From an uncultured Flavobacteriales bacterium (GTDB lineage Bacteria; Bacteroidota; Bacteroidia; Flavobacteriales_G; Salibacteraceae): 64,000 bases of DNA. Positions 37,720 to 45,925 of this stretch are shown piece after piece (position 1 is the first letter of the stretch; every line of letters starts with the position of its first letter). Below the pieces are notes generated by a model that did no database searches, was not told the DNA's origin, and saw nothing but the letters and a program-made list of their open reading frames with translations. The position numbers were made by a program, and so were the translations under genes. The DNA is taken from NCBI GenBank assembly GCA_937121175.1, contig CAKZKD010000003.1, positions 310,001 to 374,000 on the forward strand. The letters are read 5' to 3'.

Positions 37720-38280
37720 TTATTGGTCTGAGAATACATTTTTGAAATCCAGTTTCCATAACTTGAATTGTTGATAGACCTTAATAATTATGTAGATGAG
37801 CAAACAAACCATTCCGAGGAGAACAACATTATTGCTGCTTCTCAAATATGCCATTAGAACGAAAAAGAAAACCGCGAAAAGGCCAGTATAAACCACCACT
37901 TGCATGCCGTAATAAAGCAATCGGTATTTCCAGAAATTATGTTCATCGGTAAACGCGGTGTTTTCCTTTTTGTAAGTTGTGTACTTCATTTTAGAGTATC
38001 GCGTTGCTCGGTCTCTTGGATGCCTTGAACCGCGTTGCGTTTTCTTTTTTGCTTTTTTGTAGCTTGCCTTTGTGTTGGTGTATGTGGCGTATTTGGAGCG
38101 TTTTTTTCGTTCAATAAAATACTCATAGGCCTTAGTAATTTCAATGAATTTTTCTCGACTACTCGATGGTAGATTTAGGTCTGGATGATAGAGTTTGGCT
38201 TTTTTTCGGTAAGCTCGTTTTATTTCCTCCAAACCAGCCTCAGAGCTAATGTCTAACAGTCGGTAATATCTATAAAGCAT
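37720..38280 (-). CDS. Membrane-anchored J-domain (DnaJ-like) protein
   Basis: The 186-residue protein has an N-terminal J domain (residues 1-65) with the HPD signature at 32-34, which stimulates Hsp70 ATPase. A very basic linker rich in Lys/Arg/Tyr/Thr (about 60-110) follows, then two transmembrane helices (about 125-147 and 150-170) and a short tail. There is no Gly/Phe or zinc-finger region, so it is a type III J-protein that would recruit DnaK to the inner membrane. Confidence 0.9.
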   Translation of the reverse strand: MLYRYYRLLDISSEAGLEEIKRAYRKKAKLYHPDLNLPSSSREKFIEITKAYEYFIERKKRSKYATYTNTKASYKKAKKKTQRGSRHPRDRATRYSKMKYTTYKKENTAFTDEHNFWKYRLLYYGMQVVVYTGLFAVFFFVLMAYLRSSNNVVLLGMVCLLIYIIIKVYQQFKLWKLDFKNVFSDQ

Positions 38281-38326
38281 TGGTTAATTTGGTTTTACTA
38301 TACATCAATACCTATTGAGTTTGCAG

Positions 38327-38968
38327 TTATTGAGTTTTAATTCGGAACTGCTTTCTATGTTTTTTACCCATTAAAAACAGATAACCAGTTCCCAGTACAG
38401 TAGGAAGTAGCCAATTTACCACCACAATTCCTGTAATGTTCTGTATTGCACTAAATGCCGTGAGGGCGGCAATAAACGAAATTGTGTATCGAGTATAATG
38501 TTCAAAGTACCATTGCATTTTGTTTCCAGAAAGTTGGTGATAGTTTTTTTGAGTAAATAGACTGAGTACGTCTTTGGTTACATTAACTCCGAATATTAAA
38601 CCAAAAACCGAGAATATTACACCAAAATTGACATTGCCTTTTGTAAGGAAATAAATTGCCGAAACACAAATACTAATTGCGCAAAGTAAACCTGTAATCA
38701 CTAGTATTTTGTCGAACAATGTCTTAGGAGGAGCTTTGACCATGGCAAATCGAGTTCCAGAAATTGCATAATACAATCCAAATAGCCCTAAAAATGTAAT
38801 GAGTAAGCCTCCAACTGCTGCGCCAGAAGCTACCAAAACAAACCAAGTTAACAGGTAGGCTTTACCAATTATTCGATGCGTTTTAGTGCCTTTTTTAAGA
38901 AGGTACTGCAGTAGGCCAGCTACAAACACAACGTACCCAGAAATACCGTGAATCAAGGAAACATCCAT
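38327..38968 (-). CDS. Polytopic membrane protein, DUF2306-like
   Basis: The 213-residue protein has about six transmembrane helices. The layout (HGISGYVVFVAGLLQYLLKKGTKTHRIIGKAY, a helix-loop with a conserved-looking HRxxG) resembles small DUF2306-type membrane proteins with possible haem or quinone ligands. The function is unknown. The ATG at 38968 was chosen because the alternative TTG start at 39010 would run, in another frame, through the small ORF just upstream. Confidence 0.65.
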   Translation of the reverse strand: MDVSLIHGISGYVVFVAGLLQYLLKKGTKTHRIIGKAYLLTWFVLVASGAAVGGLLITFLGLFGLYYAISGTRFAMVKAPPKTLFDKILVITGLLCAISICVSAIYFLTKGNVNFGVIFSVFGLIFGVNVTKDVLSLFTQKNYHQLSGNKMQWYFEHYTRYTISFIAALTAFSAIQNITGIVVVNWLLPTVLGTGYLFLMGKKHRKQFRIKTQ

Positions 38969-38978
38969 CCAAATCTGA

Positions 38979-39068
38979 TTATTTCTTTTTCTTTTTAGAT
39001 AAAAATACAACCGCGAGAGTAGGGATGATGCAACAAAGAACGATAATGATATAAGTAGTAGTATCCAT
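38979..39068 (-). CDS. Micro-ORF: 29-residue single-helix membrane peptide with penta-lysine tail
   Basis: On the minus strand an ATG at 39068 opens a 29-codon frame, ending in TAA at 38979. The product has a short polar start (MDTTTY), one hydrophobic helix (IIIVLCCIIPTLAVVFL) and the tail SKKKKK. This is the layout of a single-pass small membrane protein with a cytoplasmic basic end. It lies 10 bases upstream of the DUF2306-like ATG, same strand. No ribosome-binding site is obvious, as with most genes here. It could also be a chance ORF. Confidence 0.5.
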   Translation of the reverse strand: MDTTTYIIIVLCCIIPTLAVVFLSKKKKK

Positions 39069-39133
39069 GATTATAGTTTTGTAAAACGTCCAAAGTAAAT
39101 ATTTATCCTAAACTATTAATCGCTGCTAACTTT

Positions 39134-39166
39134 TTGTGGTTGATGGTTGTGGCTTATTTACTTTTG
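39134..39166 (+). promoter_or_regulatory. Candidate promoter for aroQ (TTG-N22-TACTTTTG)
   Basis: TACTTTTG at 39159-39166 matches the -7 consensus. A TTTTTG tract ending at 39136 gives a TTG 22 bases upstream, slightly long. The aroQ ATG follows 16 bases after the box. Confidence 0.45.
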
Positions 39167-39182
39167 AGAAAAATTGAATCTC

Positions 39183-39620
39183 ATGCGCGTACTGCTTCTT
39201 AATGGCCCTAATCTAAACCTACTCGGAAAGCGCGAACCTGAGATTTACGGTACTCAATCCTTCGAAGATTACTTTCGGGAACTGAAGCAAGAATTTAAGG
39301 GTATAGAATTGACCTATTTCCAAAGCAACGTGGAAGGGGAGTTAGTGAACAAGCTACATGAAGTGGGTTTTAAAATCGACGCAGTTGTTTTTAACGCTGG
39401 TGGATACACACATACCTCGGTAGCCATAGCAGATGCAGTTGCAGCAATAGAAACTCCGGTGATTGAAGTTCATATTTCTAATGTGCATGCAAGAGAAGAA
39501 ACCATCCGCCATCAGTCACTTATGGCTAAAAATTGCCTTGGGGTGGTTAGCGGTTTTGGTTTGATGAGTTACAATATGGCGCTACAGTATTGCCTAAAAA
39601 AGCTTGTATGTAAGCGCTAA
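39183..39620 (+). CDS. aroQ: 3-dehydroquinate dehydratase, type II
   Basis: AroQ dehydrates 3-dehydroquinate to 3-dehydroshikimate in the shikimate pathway; aroA of the same pathway is 5 kb away. The 145-residue protein has the type II signature LLNGPNLNLLGKREPEIYG with the catalytic tyrosine, FQSNVEGELV, FNAGGYTHTSVAI and EVHISNVHAREE with the catalytic histidine. I chose the ATG at 39183, two codons inside a TTG at 39174. The 3' end overlaps the convergent barrel-like gene by 27 bases. Confidence 0.96.
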   Translation: MRVLLLNGPNLNLLGKREPEIYGTQSFEDYFRELKQEFKGIELTYFQSNVEGELVNKLHEVGFKIDAVVFNAGGYTHTSVAIADAVAAIETPVIEVHISNVHAREETIRHQSLMAKNCLGVVSGFGLMSYNMALQYCLKKLVCKR

Positions 39621-41072
39621 CTGTAAGTTGCTGGTCCAAGTGATATTTCGGTTGTAGTCACTTTTTGGATTAGCGGCGAATTGTGAAATGGTAACAGCAA
39701 CGTTTTCGGATTCTCTGCTTCCGTAATTCACATTGTAATAGCAACTTAGTCGTAGTTGAGGTGAAAAATAATAATAGGTTTCTAGTCCAGTTTGTAGATT
39801 TAAATTGATTGACTCTTGAATAGGTGCTAAGGGTAATTGGTTATTTAATGTTGAATTTAATGCCAGGCTGGCTCCTCCGTATAGAGAAATATACGTTCGA
39901 TTTGTTGGGTAAATTCCAAAATTGTCCCGCACATTTATCCTGTAACTAATGTTGTCGGAGTTATTGGAAAGTTGGTTGAAGAGGTTTCCATCCTGCAGCG
40001 CGGTAGAATTTGTCCTGTTGTTATTTGCTAGGACTTCTATCCCTGCAGAAATATCGTTCTGAAGCACCTGTGAAATGGGTGAGAACCAATTGTATTTTGT
40101 AAAAAGAGCAATTCCATTTGAAATAGATTCACTCTTGTCGTTTGAACTCAAATGAGGATTTGAACCAACTTTAAAATCCGCGGTACTTTCAGATTCACGA
40201 AAGAAAGTTGAGGGTTTAAAACCAATTTGTAATAACCATCCTATTTGGCGAAACTTGTTGACTGAGTAGTTCCAGTTGTCTTGCAAAATGGTGTGGTATG
40301 CCACATCATCTTTTTTTAGTATTCCTTGAGATTGGAGAAGGGAGTCGATTGATTTTAGTTCATAAATTCGTTTGATTCTAGAATCAAAAAAACGTTGATT
40401 TTTCACATAAATGGTAAGGTCTGAAATGGCATCAATTTCTTCTAATGTAGGCTCTCGATTGAGTAAACCTTCTTTTCTCAAATCATCAAGAATAAACAGA
40501 ACGATTCGTGCATCCGATACATTTTCAACTCGTCCTAAACCGTAACCAATTTCTGCATTTAGTTGTGCTCGCCGTTCACTACTCCCACCAAATATCCATG
40601 GATTAGTTACGTCATTGTTAGATTGTTTATTTTCAGAATAGCTAGTACTTGCTGACGGATTAATTACAATGTGCTGCAATTGGTCTCCGAAGAAATAGAA
40701 TCGATTTTGCGATGTATGCTGCAGGCGGCCAATAAAACTTTGGCGATTTATGTCTCGATTTGTAATCTGTCCCGATACCCGATCCCCACTAACAGATATT
40801 TGGGTATTTTGATTTCCTTGATATTGTTCAGAGTTAAGTACGGAATAGTACCTCGTTGAAAACGTACCGTTAATATCATCATAGTTTTCAGTTGTTGTTC
40901 CACCCGAGTTATCTGAAATGCCACTGTTTGAGTGTTGCCTTAAATTCACATTAAACTCCAATAAATTTAATTTGAATTTGGGGTTTTTAATGGTTTTTAA
41001 ATCGAAGGAGTCGATTTGGCCGTTTAATTGAAAGCATGGTGTTAGTGCGAGTACCAGGATTAATCTTTTCAT
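39594..41072 (-). CDS. Candidate outer-membrane beta-barrel protein
   Basis: The 492-residue protein has a signal peptide (RLILVLALTPCFQLNGQ). The chain is rich in alternating polar/aromatic strands, has many Ser/Asn/Gln residues and no membrane helices. The C-terminal strand ends LQLALTYKLF with a terminal Phe, the usual sign of a BAM-inserted barrel. A helical segment around 175-225 interrupts the strands. I recognise no named family. It converges on aroQ with a 27-base overlap. Confidence 0.7.
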   Translation of the reverse strand: MKRLILVLALTPCFQLNGQIDSFDLKTIKNPKFKLNLLEFNVNLRQHSNSGISDNSGGTTTENYDDINGTFSTRYYSVLNSEQYQGNQNTQISVSGDRVSGQITNRDINRQSFIGRLQHTSQNRFYFFGDQLQHIVINPSASTSYSENKQSNNDVTNPWIFGGSSERRAQLNAEIGYGLGRVENVSDARIVLFILDDLRKEGLLNREPTLEEIDAISDLTIYVKNQRFFDSRIKRIYELKSIDSLLQSQGILKKDDVAYHTILQDNWNYSVNKFRQIGWLLQIGFKPSTFFRESESTADFKVGSNPHLSSNDKSESISNGIALFTKYNWFSPISQVLQNDISAGIEVLANNNRTNSTALQDGNLFNQLSNNSDNISYRINVRDNFGIYPTNRTYISLYGGASLALNSTLNNQLPLAPIQESINLNLQTGLETYYYFSPQLRLSCYYNVNYGSRESENVAVTISQFAANPKSDYNRNITWTSNLQLALTYKLF

Positions 41073-41160
41073 AAGGAGTGTTTGGGTTCCTTAGCAACCA
41101 ATTTTTACGCCATAATCCTAATCCCATGTTAATCTTCTGTTAATTAAACCCTTAAACATA

Positions 41161-41196
41161 AAAAAAGCCCTATTCAAATTAATGAATAAGGCTTTC
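41161..41196 (-). terminator. Intrinsic terminator after the coiled-coil/nif3 unit
   Basis: The arms AAAGCC-C-TATTCA and TGAATA-A-GGCTTT form a 12-bp stem with one C-A mismatch and a six-base AATTAA loop. The A-tract at 41161-41167 becomes the U-tract on the minus strand. It lies 21 bases beyond the stop of the coiled-coil gene. Confidence 0.85.
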
Positions 41197-41217
41197 ACAG
41201 AATTTTATTTCTAAAGA

Positions 41218-41991
41218 CTAGAAGTTCGCTTGCATTTTTTCAGCTTCTTCGTTTGCTAACTCTTCATCAACCAAAATACGACCACAATGTTCGCTAATGA
41301 TGATTTTCTTTCTCGCTCTAATATCCAACTCACGTTGCGGAGGAACCATAAAGAATGAACCTTGAGTAGCACCATTGATTACTGGTACAACTGCCAACCC
41401 ATGAATAGAGTTGTTTCTGATTCTTCTGTATCCTTCAAGCAATCTAATTTCAATGTTCTCAGCATAAGTATCTGATAATTTCAATAGTGCTTTTTCTTTC
41501 TTTTCGTTCTGAGAAATAATGTTGTCTAATTCACCATTCTTTAGAGCTAAGTCACCAGAACGTTCTGTCAACTTCTCATCAGCAAGAGCAAGAATCTCTT
41601 TTTTATTTTCAATTTTTACTTTGAATTCATTGATTCTCTTTTGAGCCAATTCAATTTCAAGTTCTTGAAATTCTACTTCCTTAGTAAGTGCTTCGAATTC
41701 TCTACTATTCTTAACATCTTCTAATTGTTTCTTGTAGCGAGCAATTTGCGCTTCAGAATCTTTGATGCTTAATTTCTTTTTTGAGATGTCACTGTCCAAA
41801 GATTCCATTTCTACGTTGAGTTTGTCCACTCGAGCTTGAATCTCACTGATTTCAAGTTCTAAATTCTCAACTTCTTTAGGTAATTCACCTCGGGTTGCAC
41901 GAATTTCATCGATTTTCGAATCGATTAATTGTAAATCATATAGAGATCTTAGTTTCTCTTCGATAGTCGCAACTGCAGCTTTTTTAGCCAT
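41218..41991 (-). CDS. Coiled-coil protein of the CT398/DUF164 type with eroded zinc ribbon
   Basis: The 257-residue protein is a long coiled-coil hairpin (about residues 10-185) followed by a C4-type zinc-ribbon-like end. In the family the ribbon is built from two cysteine pairs. Here only one cysteine is left (EHCGRILV), with FMVPPQ retained between, so zinc binding is probably lost. Related proteins are proposed to help nucleic-acid or export complexes, but the function is unsettled. It is 10 bases downstream of nif3, a neighbourhood common in many bacteria. Confidence 0.85.
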   Translation of the reverse strand: MAKKAAVATIEEKLRSLYDLQLIDSKIDEIRATRGELPKEVENLELEISEIQARVDKLNVEMESLDSDISKKKLSIKDSEAQIARYKKQLEDVKNSREFEALTKEVEFQELEIELAQKRINEFKVKIENKKEILALADEKLTERSGDLALKNGELDNIISQNEKKEKALLKLSDTYAENIEIRLLEGYRRIRNNSIHGLAVVPVINGATQGSFFMVPPQRELDIRARKKIIISEHCGRILVDEELANEEAEKMQANF

Positions 41992-42001
41992 ATATACTTA
42001 A

Positions 42002-43096
42002 TTAATAGTAGTTTACCGGATTTGTATTTACTTCCGTCAAATGGACGGCAAATTTAGGAAATTTTTCTTTGAGAAAATCCCCAATTAATTCAATTGTGAA
42101 TTGTTCACTTTCGTAGTGTCCTATGTCCGCTATCACTAGCTTTTCTTCATGGTCGAAAAATTCATGATACTTAAAATCGCCAGTAATAAATACATCTGCT
42201 CGAACGGCTTGAGCATTTCTTAGCAGAAAACTGCCAGAACCTCCAGACCAAGCAATGCGTGTAATCTTGTTTTTTAAAATCTTGGTATGTCGAATTACTT
42301 TTAAATTAAATCTAGATTTTAGCCCATCAAAAAACTCGGGAACTTCCATTTCTGATTCCAAATCGCCGTACATTCCAGCACCTATGTACTGGTGACTATT
42401 TAATGTATCATAGATTTCATAGGCAACCTCTTCGTACGGATGGGTGTGGTTCAATGTAGCCAAGAGATTATTTTTTTTATATGCTTCAAAAACCACTTCT
42501 ATTTTGGTTTCTGCCTCTAAGTGTCTTTCATTTGTATTTCCAATGTGTTGGCTTGCAGCTTCATTTGCTTTGAAAGTTCCTGTACCATTCGAATTAAATG
42601 AACACTCGGCATAGTTACCAATACTTCCTGCTTCAGCTTCAAAAAGTGCATTACGAACTTCATCGGAGTTTTTCTGAGGGCAATAAGTCACCAACTTTTG
42701 TAAAATGTTGGTCTTTGGAGCTAAAATTTTTGGTGAATTGATGCCTAATAATTGTCCAATTTTAGCATTAACTCCAGTTTTCACATTGTCTAAATTGGTG
42801 TGGATTGCGTAGATGGAAATGTCATTTTTTATGGCTTTGAGTACAGTTCTTTCAATGTACGTTTTACCTGTCAAACTTTTTAGACCACTAAAAACAATTG
42901 GGTGATGAGCCACAACAAGATTGCAGTTTTTATGAATAGCCTCATCAATGGTTGCCTCAATAGAATCTAGACAAATTAGCACCCCAGAAACTTCCATGCT
43001 GCGGTTGCCTACTATAAGGCCAGAATTGTCATAGCCTTCTTGAAGTGCAGGTGGGGCTAAAGATTCTAATTCTCTTATTATTTCGGATAATATCAT
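42002..43096 (-). CDS. Nif3-like dinuclear metal centre protein (GTP cyclohydrolase I type 2 family)
   Basis: The 364-residue protein has the two halves of the NIF3 fold with metal-binding histidines and acids: AHHPIVFSGLKSL and HTNLDNV in the N-terminal half, and ADIGHYESEQFTIEL in the C-terminal half. The PII/CutA-like insertion domain of the long form lies between them (about residues 130-235). Members form hexameric toroids; the true substrate is not established despite the cyclohydrolase label. It diverges from lpxK and has a TACTTTTG box 17 bases before the ATG. Confidence 0.92.
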   Translation of the reverse strand: MILSEIIRELESLAPPALQEGYDNSGLIVGNRSMEVSGVLICLDSIEATIDEAIHKNCNLVVAHHPIVFSGLKSLTGKTYIERTVLKAIKNDISIYAIHTNLDNVKTGVNAKIGQLLGINSPKILAPKTNILQKLVTYCPQKNSDEVRNALFEAEAGSIGNYAECSFNSNGTGTFKANEAASQHIGNTNERHLEAETKIEVVFEAYKKNNLLATLNHTHPYEEVAYEIYDTLNSHQYIGAGMYGDLESEMEVPEFFDGLKSRFNLKVIRHTKILKNKITRIAWSGGSGSFLLRNAQAVRADVFITGDFKYHEFFDHEEKLVIADIGHYESEQFTIELIGDFLKEKFPKFAVHLTEVNTNPVNYY

Positions 43097-43113
43097 GGTT
43101 CAAAATTCTACCT

Positions 43114-43121
43114 CAAAAGTA
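43114..43121 (-). promoter_or_regulatory. Candidate -7 box (TACTTTTG) for nif3
   Basis: It matches TAnnTTTG on the minus strand, 17 bases before the ATG at 43096. The -33 element is not clear. Confidence 0.45.
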
Positions 43122-43153
43122 GTGTTCTGTGGTTGATTATTCCTTCGAAAGCA

Positions 43154-43183
43154 TTGTTAAGCTTTCAAATCAATGTAAATTTG
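43154..43183 (+). promoter_or_regulatory. Candidate promoter for lpxK (TTG-N19-TAAATTTG)
   Basis: TTG (43154-43156) and TAAATTTG (43176-43183) are separated by the ideal 19 bases. The box ends only six bases before the lpxK ATG, so the transcript would have almost no leader. Confidence 0.6.
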
Positions 43184-43189
43184 CAGCCC

Positions 43190-44251
43190 ATGAAAATTGT
43201 ACGCTTTTTCCTTTATCCTTTTGCCTTGATTTACGGCGGCGTAATGACTATTCGCAACTTTTTATTTGATACTGGAGTTTTGCCATCCGAACTTCATTCT
43301 TTACCAATAATCGCTGTCGGCAATCTTTCGATGGGAGGTACTGGTAAAAGCCCTCATGTAGAGTACTTGATTAGGCTACTGAAACGCAGGGCAAAAATTG
43401 CAACGCTCAGTCGGGGATATGGCCGAAAAACTTCTGGTTTTATAGAAGTTGCGCCTACACACTCATTTTTGGAAGTTGGTGATGAGCCCAAGGTTTTCAA
43501 AAAGAACTATTCATACCTCAATGTTTTTGTAGATGCGAACAGAAACCGAGGAATTCGAAAAATTCAGGAACTATATCCGGAAACAAAGTGCGTAATATTG
43601 GATGACGCATTTCAGCACCGTTCTGTAAAACCAGGGTTGTCTGTATTGCTTACAGATTACAGCAAATTGTATATAAAAGATATGATGCTGCCTACCGGCG
43701 GACTACGAGAACCTCAATGGGGTGCCCAACGTGCCGATATTATTGTTGTAACAAAATGTCCGTCGATTTTTTCTCCGGTTGATGCTAGAGCTATTCGCAA
43801 GCAGTTGAAAACCAAGCCCTATCAAAAAGTTTATTTTTCATACTTGTCATACGGAAATGTAAAACCGGTTTATGAAAATGAACATCCAAAAAATATTAAG
43901 CTGAGTAAGAATCAGAACATTGCATTGTTTACCGGAATTGCCAAACCATCCATCTTGGAATATCACTTGAAGGATGAAGTCAATGAAATAAAGCATTTGC
44001 GATTTGGGGACCATCATAATTTCATGATTAACGACATACAAAAGATATTAAAGGAATTTGATCAGCTAAAAGGCGATAAAAAAATTATACTTACAACTGA
44101 GAAGGACGCGGTAAGACTCAAATCTGCAGGAATAAAAGAATTATTGGGAGACAAGCCTATATACTATATTCCTGTGCAAGTGCAGTTTCACGGTAAAGAC
44201 AAAGAAGAATTTGACGAACAAATAATTGAATATGTTACAAGAAATAAATAG
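43190..44251 (+). CDS. lpxK: Tetraacyldisaccharide 4'-kinase
   Basis: LpxK phosphorylates the 4' position of the lipid A disaccharide precursor at the inner-membrane face. The 353-residue protein has an N-terminal hydrophobic anchor (RFFLYPFALIYGGVMTI), a Walker A-type motif in GNLSMGGTGKSPHVEYL, the SRGYGR segment, and CVILDDAFQHRSV with the catalytic/metal acidic residues. It ends in a TEKDAVRLK motif. The ATG at 43190 follows a well-spaced promoter; a TTG at 43133 is upstream of that promoter. It overlaps the purine nucleoside phosphorylase gene by 20 bases. Confidence 0.95.
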   Translation: MKIVRFFLYPFALIYGGVMTIRNFLFDTGVLPSELHSLPIIAVGNLSMGGTGKSPHVEYLIRLLKRRAKIATLSRGYGRKTSGFIEVAPTHSFLEVGDEPKVFKKNYSYLNVFVDANRNRGIRKIQELYPETKCVILDDAFQHRSVKPGLSVLLTDYSKLYIKDMMLPTGGLREPQWGAQRADIIVVTKCPSIFSPVDARAIRKQLKTKPYQKVYFSYLSYGNVKPVYENEHPKNIKLSKNQNIALFTGIAKPSILEYHLKDEVNEIKHLRFGDHHNFMINDIQKILKEFDQLKGDKKIILTTEKDAVRLKSAGIKELLGDKPIYYIPVQVQFHGKDKEEFDEQIIEYVTRNK

Positions 44252-45044
44252 TACAGCTGATTTTTTAAAATCGAAACTTACTTCATTGCCAGAAATTGGA
44301 ATTGTGTTGGGTTCAGGTTTAGGAGGATTAGCCAATAAAATTGAAGCTGAAGTAGCATTTGATTATTCAGAAATTCCAAATTTTCCTGTTTCAACGGTAG
44401 AAGGTCATGCAGGTAAATTAATTTTTGGAAAATTGGGTGGTAAAAACGTTGTTGCCATGCAGGGTCGATTTCATTATTACGAAGGTTATGGAATGAACAA
44501 AGTTGTTTTTCCGATTCGAGTAATGAAGCAGTTGGGTATATCTCATTTATTGCTTTCCAATGCATGTGGTGGTGTGAATGAAACGTACGAAATAGGAGAT
44601 ATTATGATTATCAACGACCACATTAATTTGTTTGGAGACAATCCATTAATGGGGCCTAATGTTGATGAGCTTGGTACTCGTTTTCCGGATATGAGTGAGG
44701 CTTATGAGAAGTCTATGATTTCAAAGGCACATGCTATTGCCAAACACAATGGAATTAATGTGCAAGAAGGCGTATATGCAGGTGTTAGTGGTCCTTGTTT
44801 AGAAACTCCAGCAGAATACAAGTACGTACGAATTATTGGTGCTGATGTTGTTGGAATGTCAACTGTGCCAGAAGTAATAGCTGCGCGTCACATGGGCATT
44901 CCGTGTTTTGCATGTTCTATAATTTCAGATTTGGGCGTGGAAGGAAAGATTGTTGAAGTAACCCACACTGATGTTCAAGAAGTTGCTGTTAAAGCAGAAC
45001 CACTTATGACCACTATTTTTACAGAATTAATAAAGGAGCTTTAA
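44232..45044 (+). CDS. Purine nucleoside phosphorylase
   Basis: This is a trimeric-type PNP of 270 residues that splits purine nucleosides with phosphate into base and ribose 1-phosphate. It has the phosphate-binding loop GIVLGSGLGG, FPVSTVEGHAGKL, the AMQGRFHYYEGY segment, NACGGVN and VYAGVSGPCLETPAEY. The ATG at 44232 lies inside the lpxK coding end. It converges on the M48-like peptidase gene with five bases between stops. Confidence 0.94.
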   Translation: MLQEINSTADFLKSKLTSLPEIGIVLGSGLGGLANKIEAEVAFDYSEIPNFPVSTVEGHAGKLIFGKLGGKNVVAMQGRFHYYEGYGMNKVVFPIRVMKQLGISHLLLSNACGGVNETYEIGDIMIINDHINLFGDNPLMGPNVDELGTRFPDMSEAYEKSMISKAHAIAKHNGINVQEGVYAGVSGPCLETPAEYKYVRIIGADVVGMSTVPEVIAARHMGIPCFACSIISDLGVEGKIVEVTHTDVQEVAVKAEPLMTTIFTELIKEL

Positions 45045-45049
45045 TAGAA

Positions 45050-45925
45050 TTACTCCGCTGATTCTTGGTAGGTAAACTCTTCAACTTTACCGACTTTGAA
45101 GCTTGAGTTGTAATTGGTGTTAGACCAAATTATCCCTTTTGCATCGACGCCGTAAACGCTTCGCCCGTATTCAATTTTCCAAGAAAAATTGGTAGATTTC
45201 GATTCAAGTTTTTTGCCAATTTCAATCGCTCTTCCTCGTTCATTAAACCAAATTACTTGGTCGTTTACATTTATGTAATACACATTTTCATCGCCGTTAA
45301 ATGTGCATTTATACAAGTATTTTTTGGATTCAGAATTTTCTGGATGGTAAGTTCGCTCCAGTACCTTGTGGTCAAGGTTTAACGCTGCGGCTTGCATCCA
45401 ACCTTCTGCCAATGATGTAATTCTCGACAGGATAGGAGGGTGGTGAATAGTATCTGAAATTCCTCCAATTTTTTCTAAACTCAATAAAGCAGATTCGGCT
45501 TGCTCAAGCGTTGCTCCCATGCGCTGTAAAATAAATCCGCTAAAATGGTCTGCTACTAACTCATTTCCAGGATTAGTTTTTCCACTTTTTTCAGTGTGTC
45601 CGGCTAGGTGGTGGCCAATTTCATGAGCCAAAACACTGTACGCACTCCAATCGGTTTCGGTTTGAATACGCAACCGTTGAATAAATTGAGGGTTGTATCC
45701 AATGTATCTGTCTCCGTGTTTCGTGTAGGCTATTACATTCGGTATATCTAGTTGAACAACTTTAAAGTCTGGTGGTAACCCAATGTAATTCAGTATGTTG
45801 GTTGTGGCTTCTTTAACAATTTTATCTGCTTGGTACGATAGGTTTTCCTGAGAAGTAGTCTTGTCTTCTTGGCTATTTCCAATCGTTATGTAGGATAGAG
45901 TTAGTATAGTAAAAAGCAGTCTCAT
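45050..45925 (-). CDS. Secreted M48-type zinc metalloprotease-like protein
   Basis: The 291-residue protein has a signal peptide (RLLFTILTLSYITIGNSQ) and a gluzincin core: HEIGHHLAGH near residue 101 (the HExxH zinc motif) with the third ligand probably in NELVADHFSGF about 20 residues later. The protease part spans about residues 45-170 and the C-terminal third is beta-rich with repeated VYYINVNDQ-type strands. It is periplasmic or secreted. Its ATG overlaps the end of the ABC exporter gene by four bases (ATGA). Confidence 0.87.
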   Translation of the reverse strand: MRLLFTILTLSYITIGNSQEDKTTSQENLSYQADKIVKEATTNILNYIGLPPDFKVVQLDIPNVIAYTKHGDRYIGYNPQFIQRLRIQTETDWSAYSVLAHEIGHHLAGHTEKSGKTNPGNELVADHFSGFILQRMGATLEQAESALLSLEKIGGISDTIHHPPILSRITSLAEGWMQAAALNLDHKVLERTYHPENSESKKYLYKCTFNGDENVYYINVNDQVIWFNERGRAIEIGKKLESKSTNFSWKIEYGRSVYGVDAKGIIWSNTNYNSSFKVGKVEEFTYQESAE

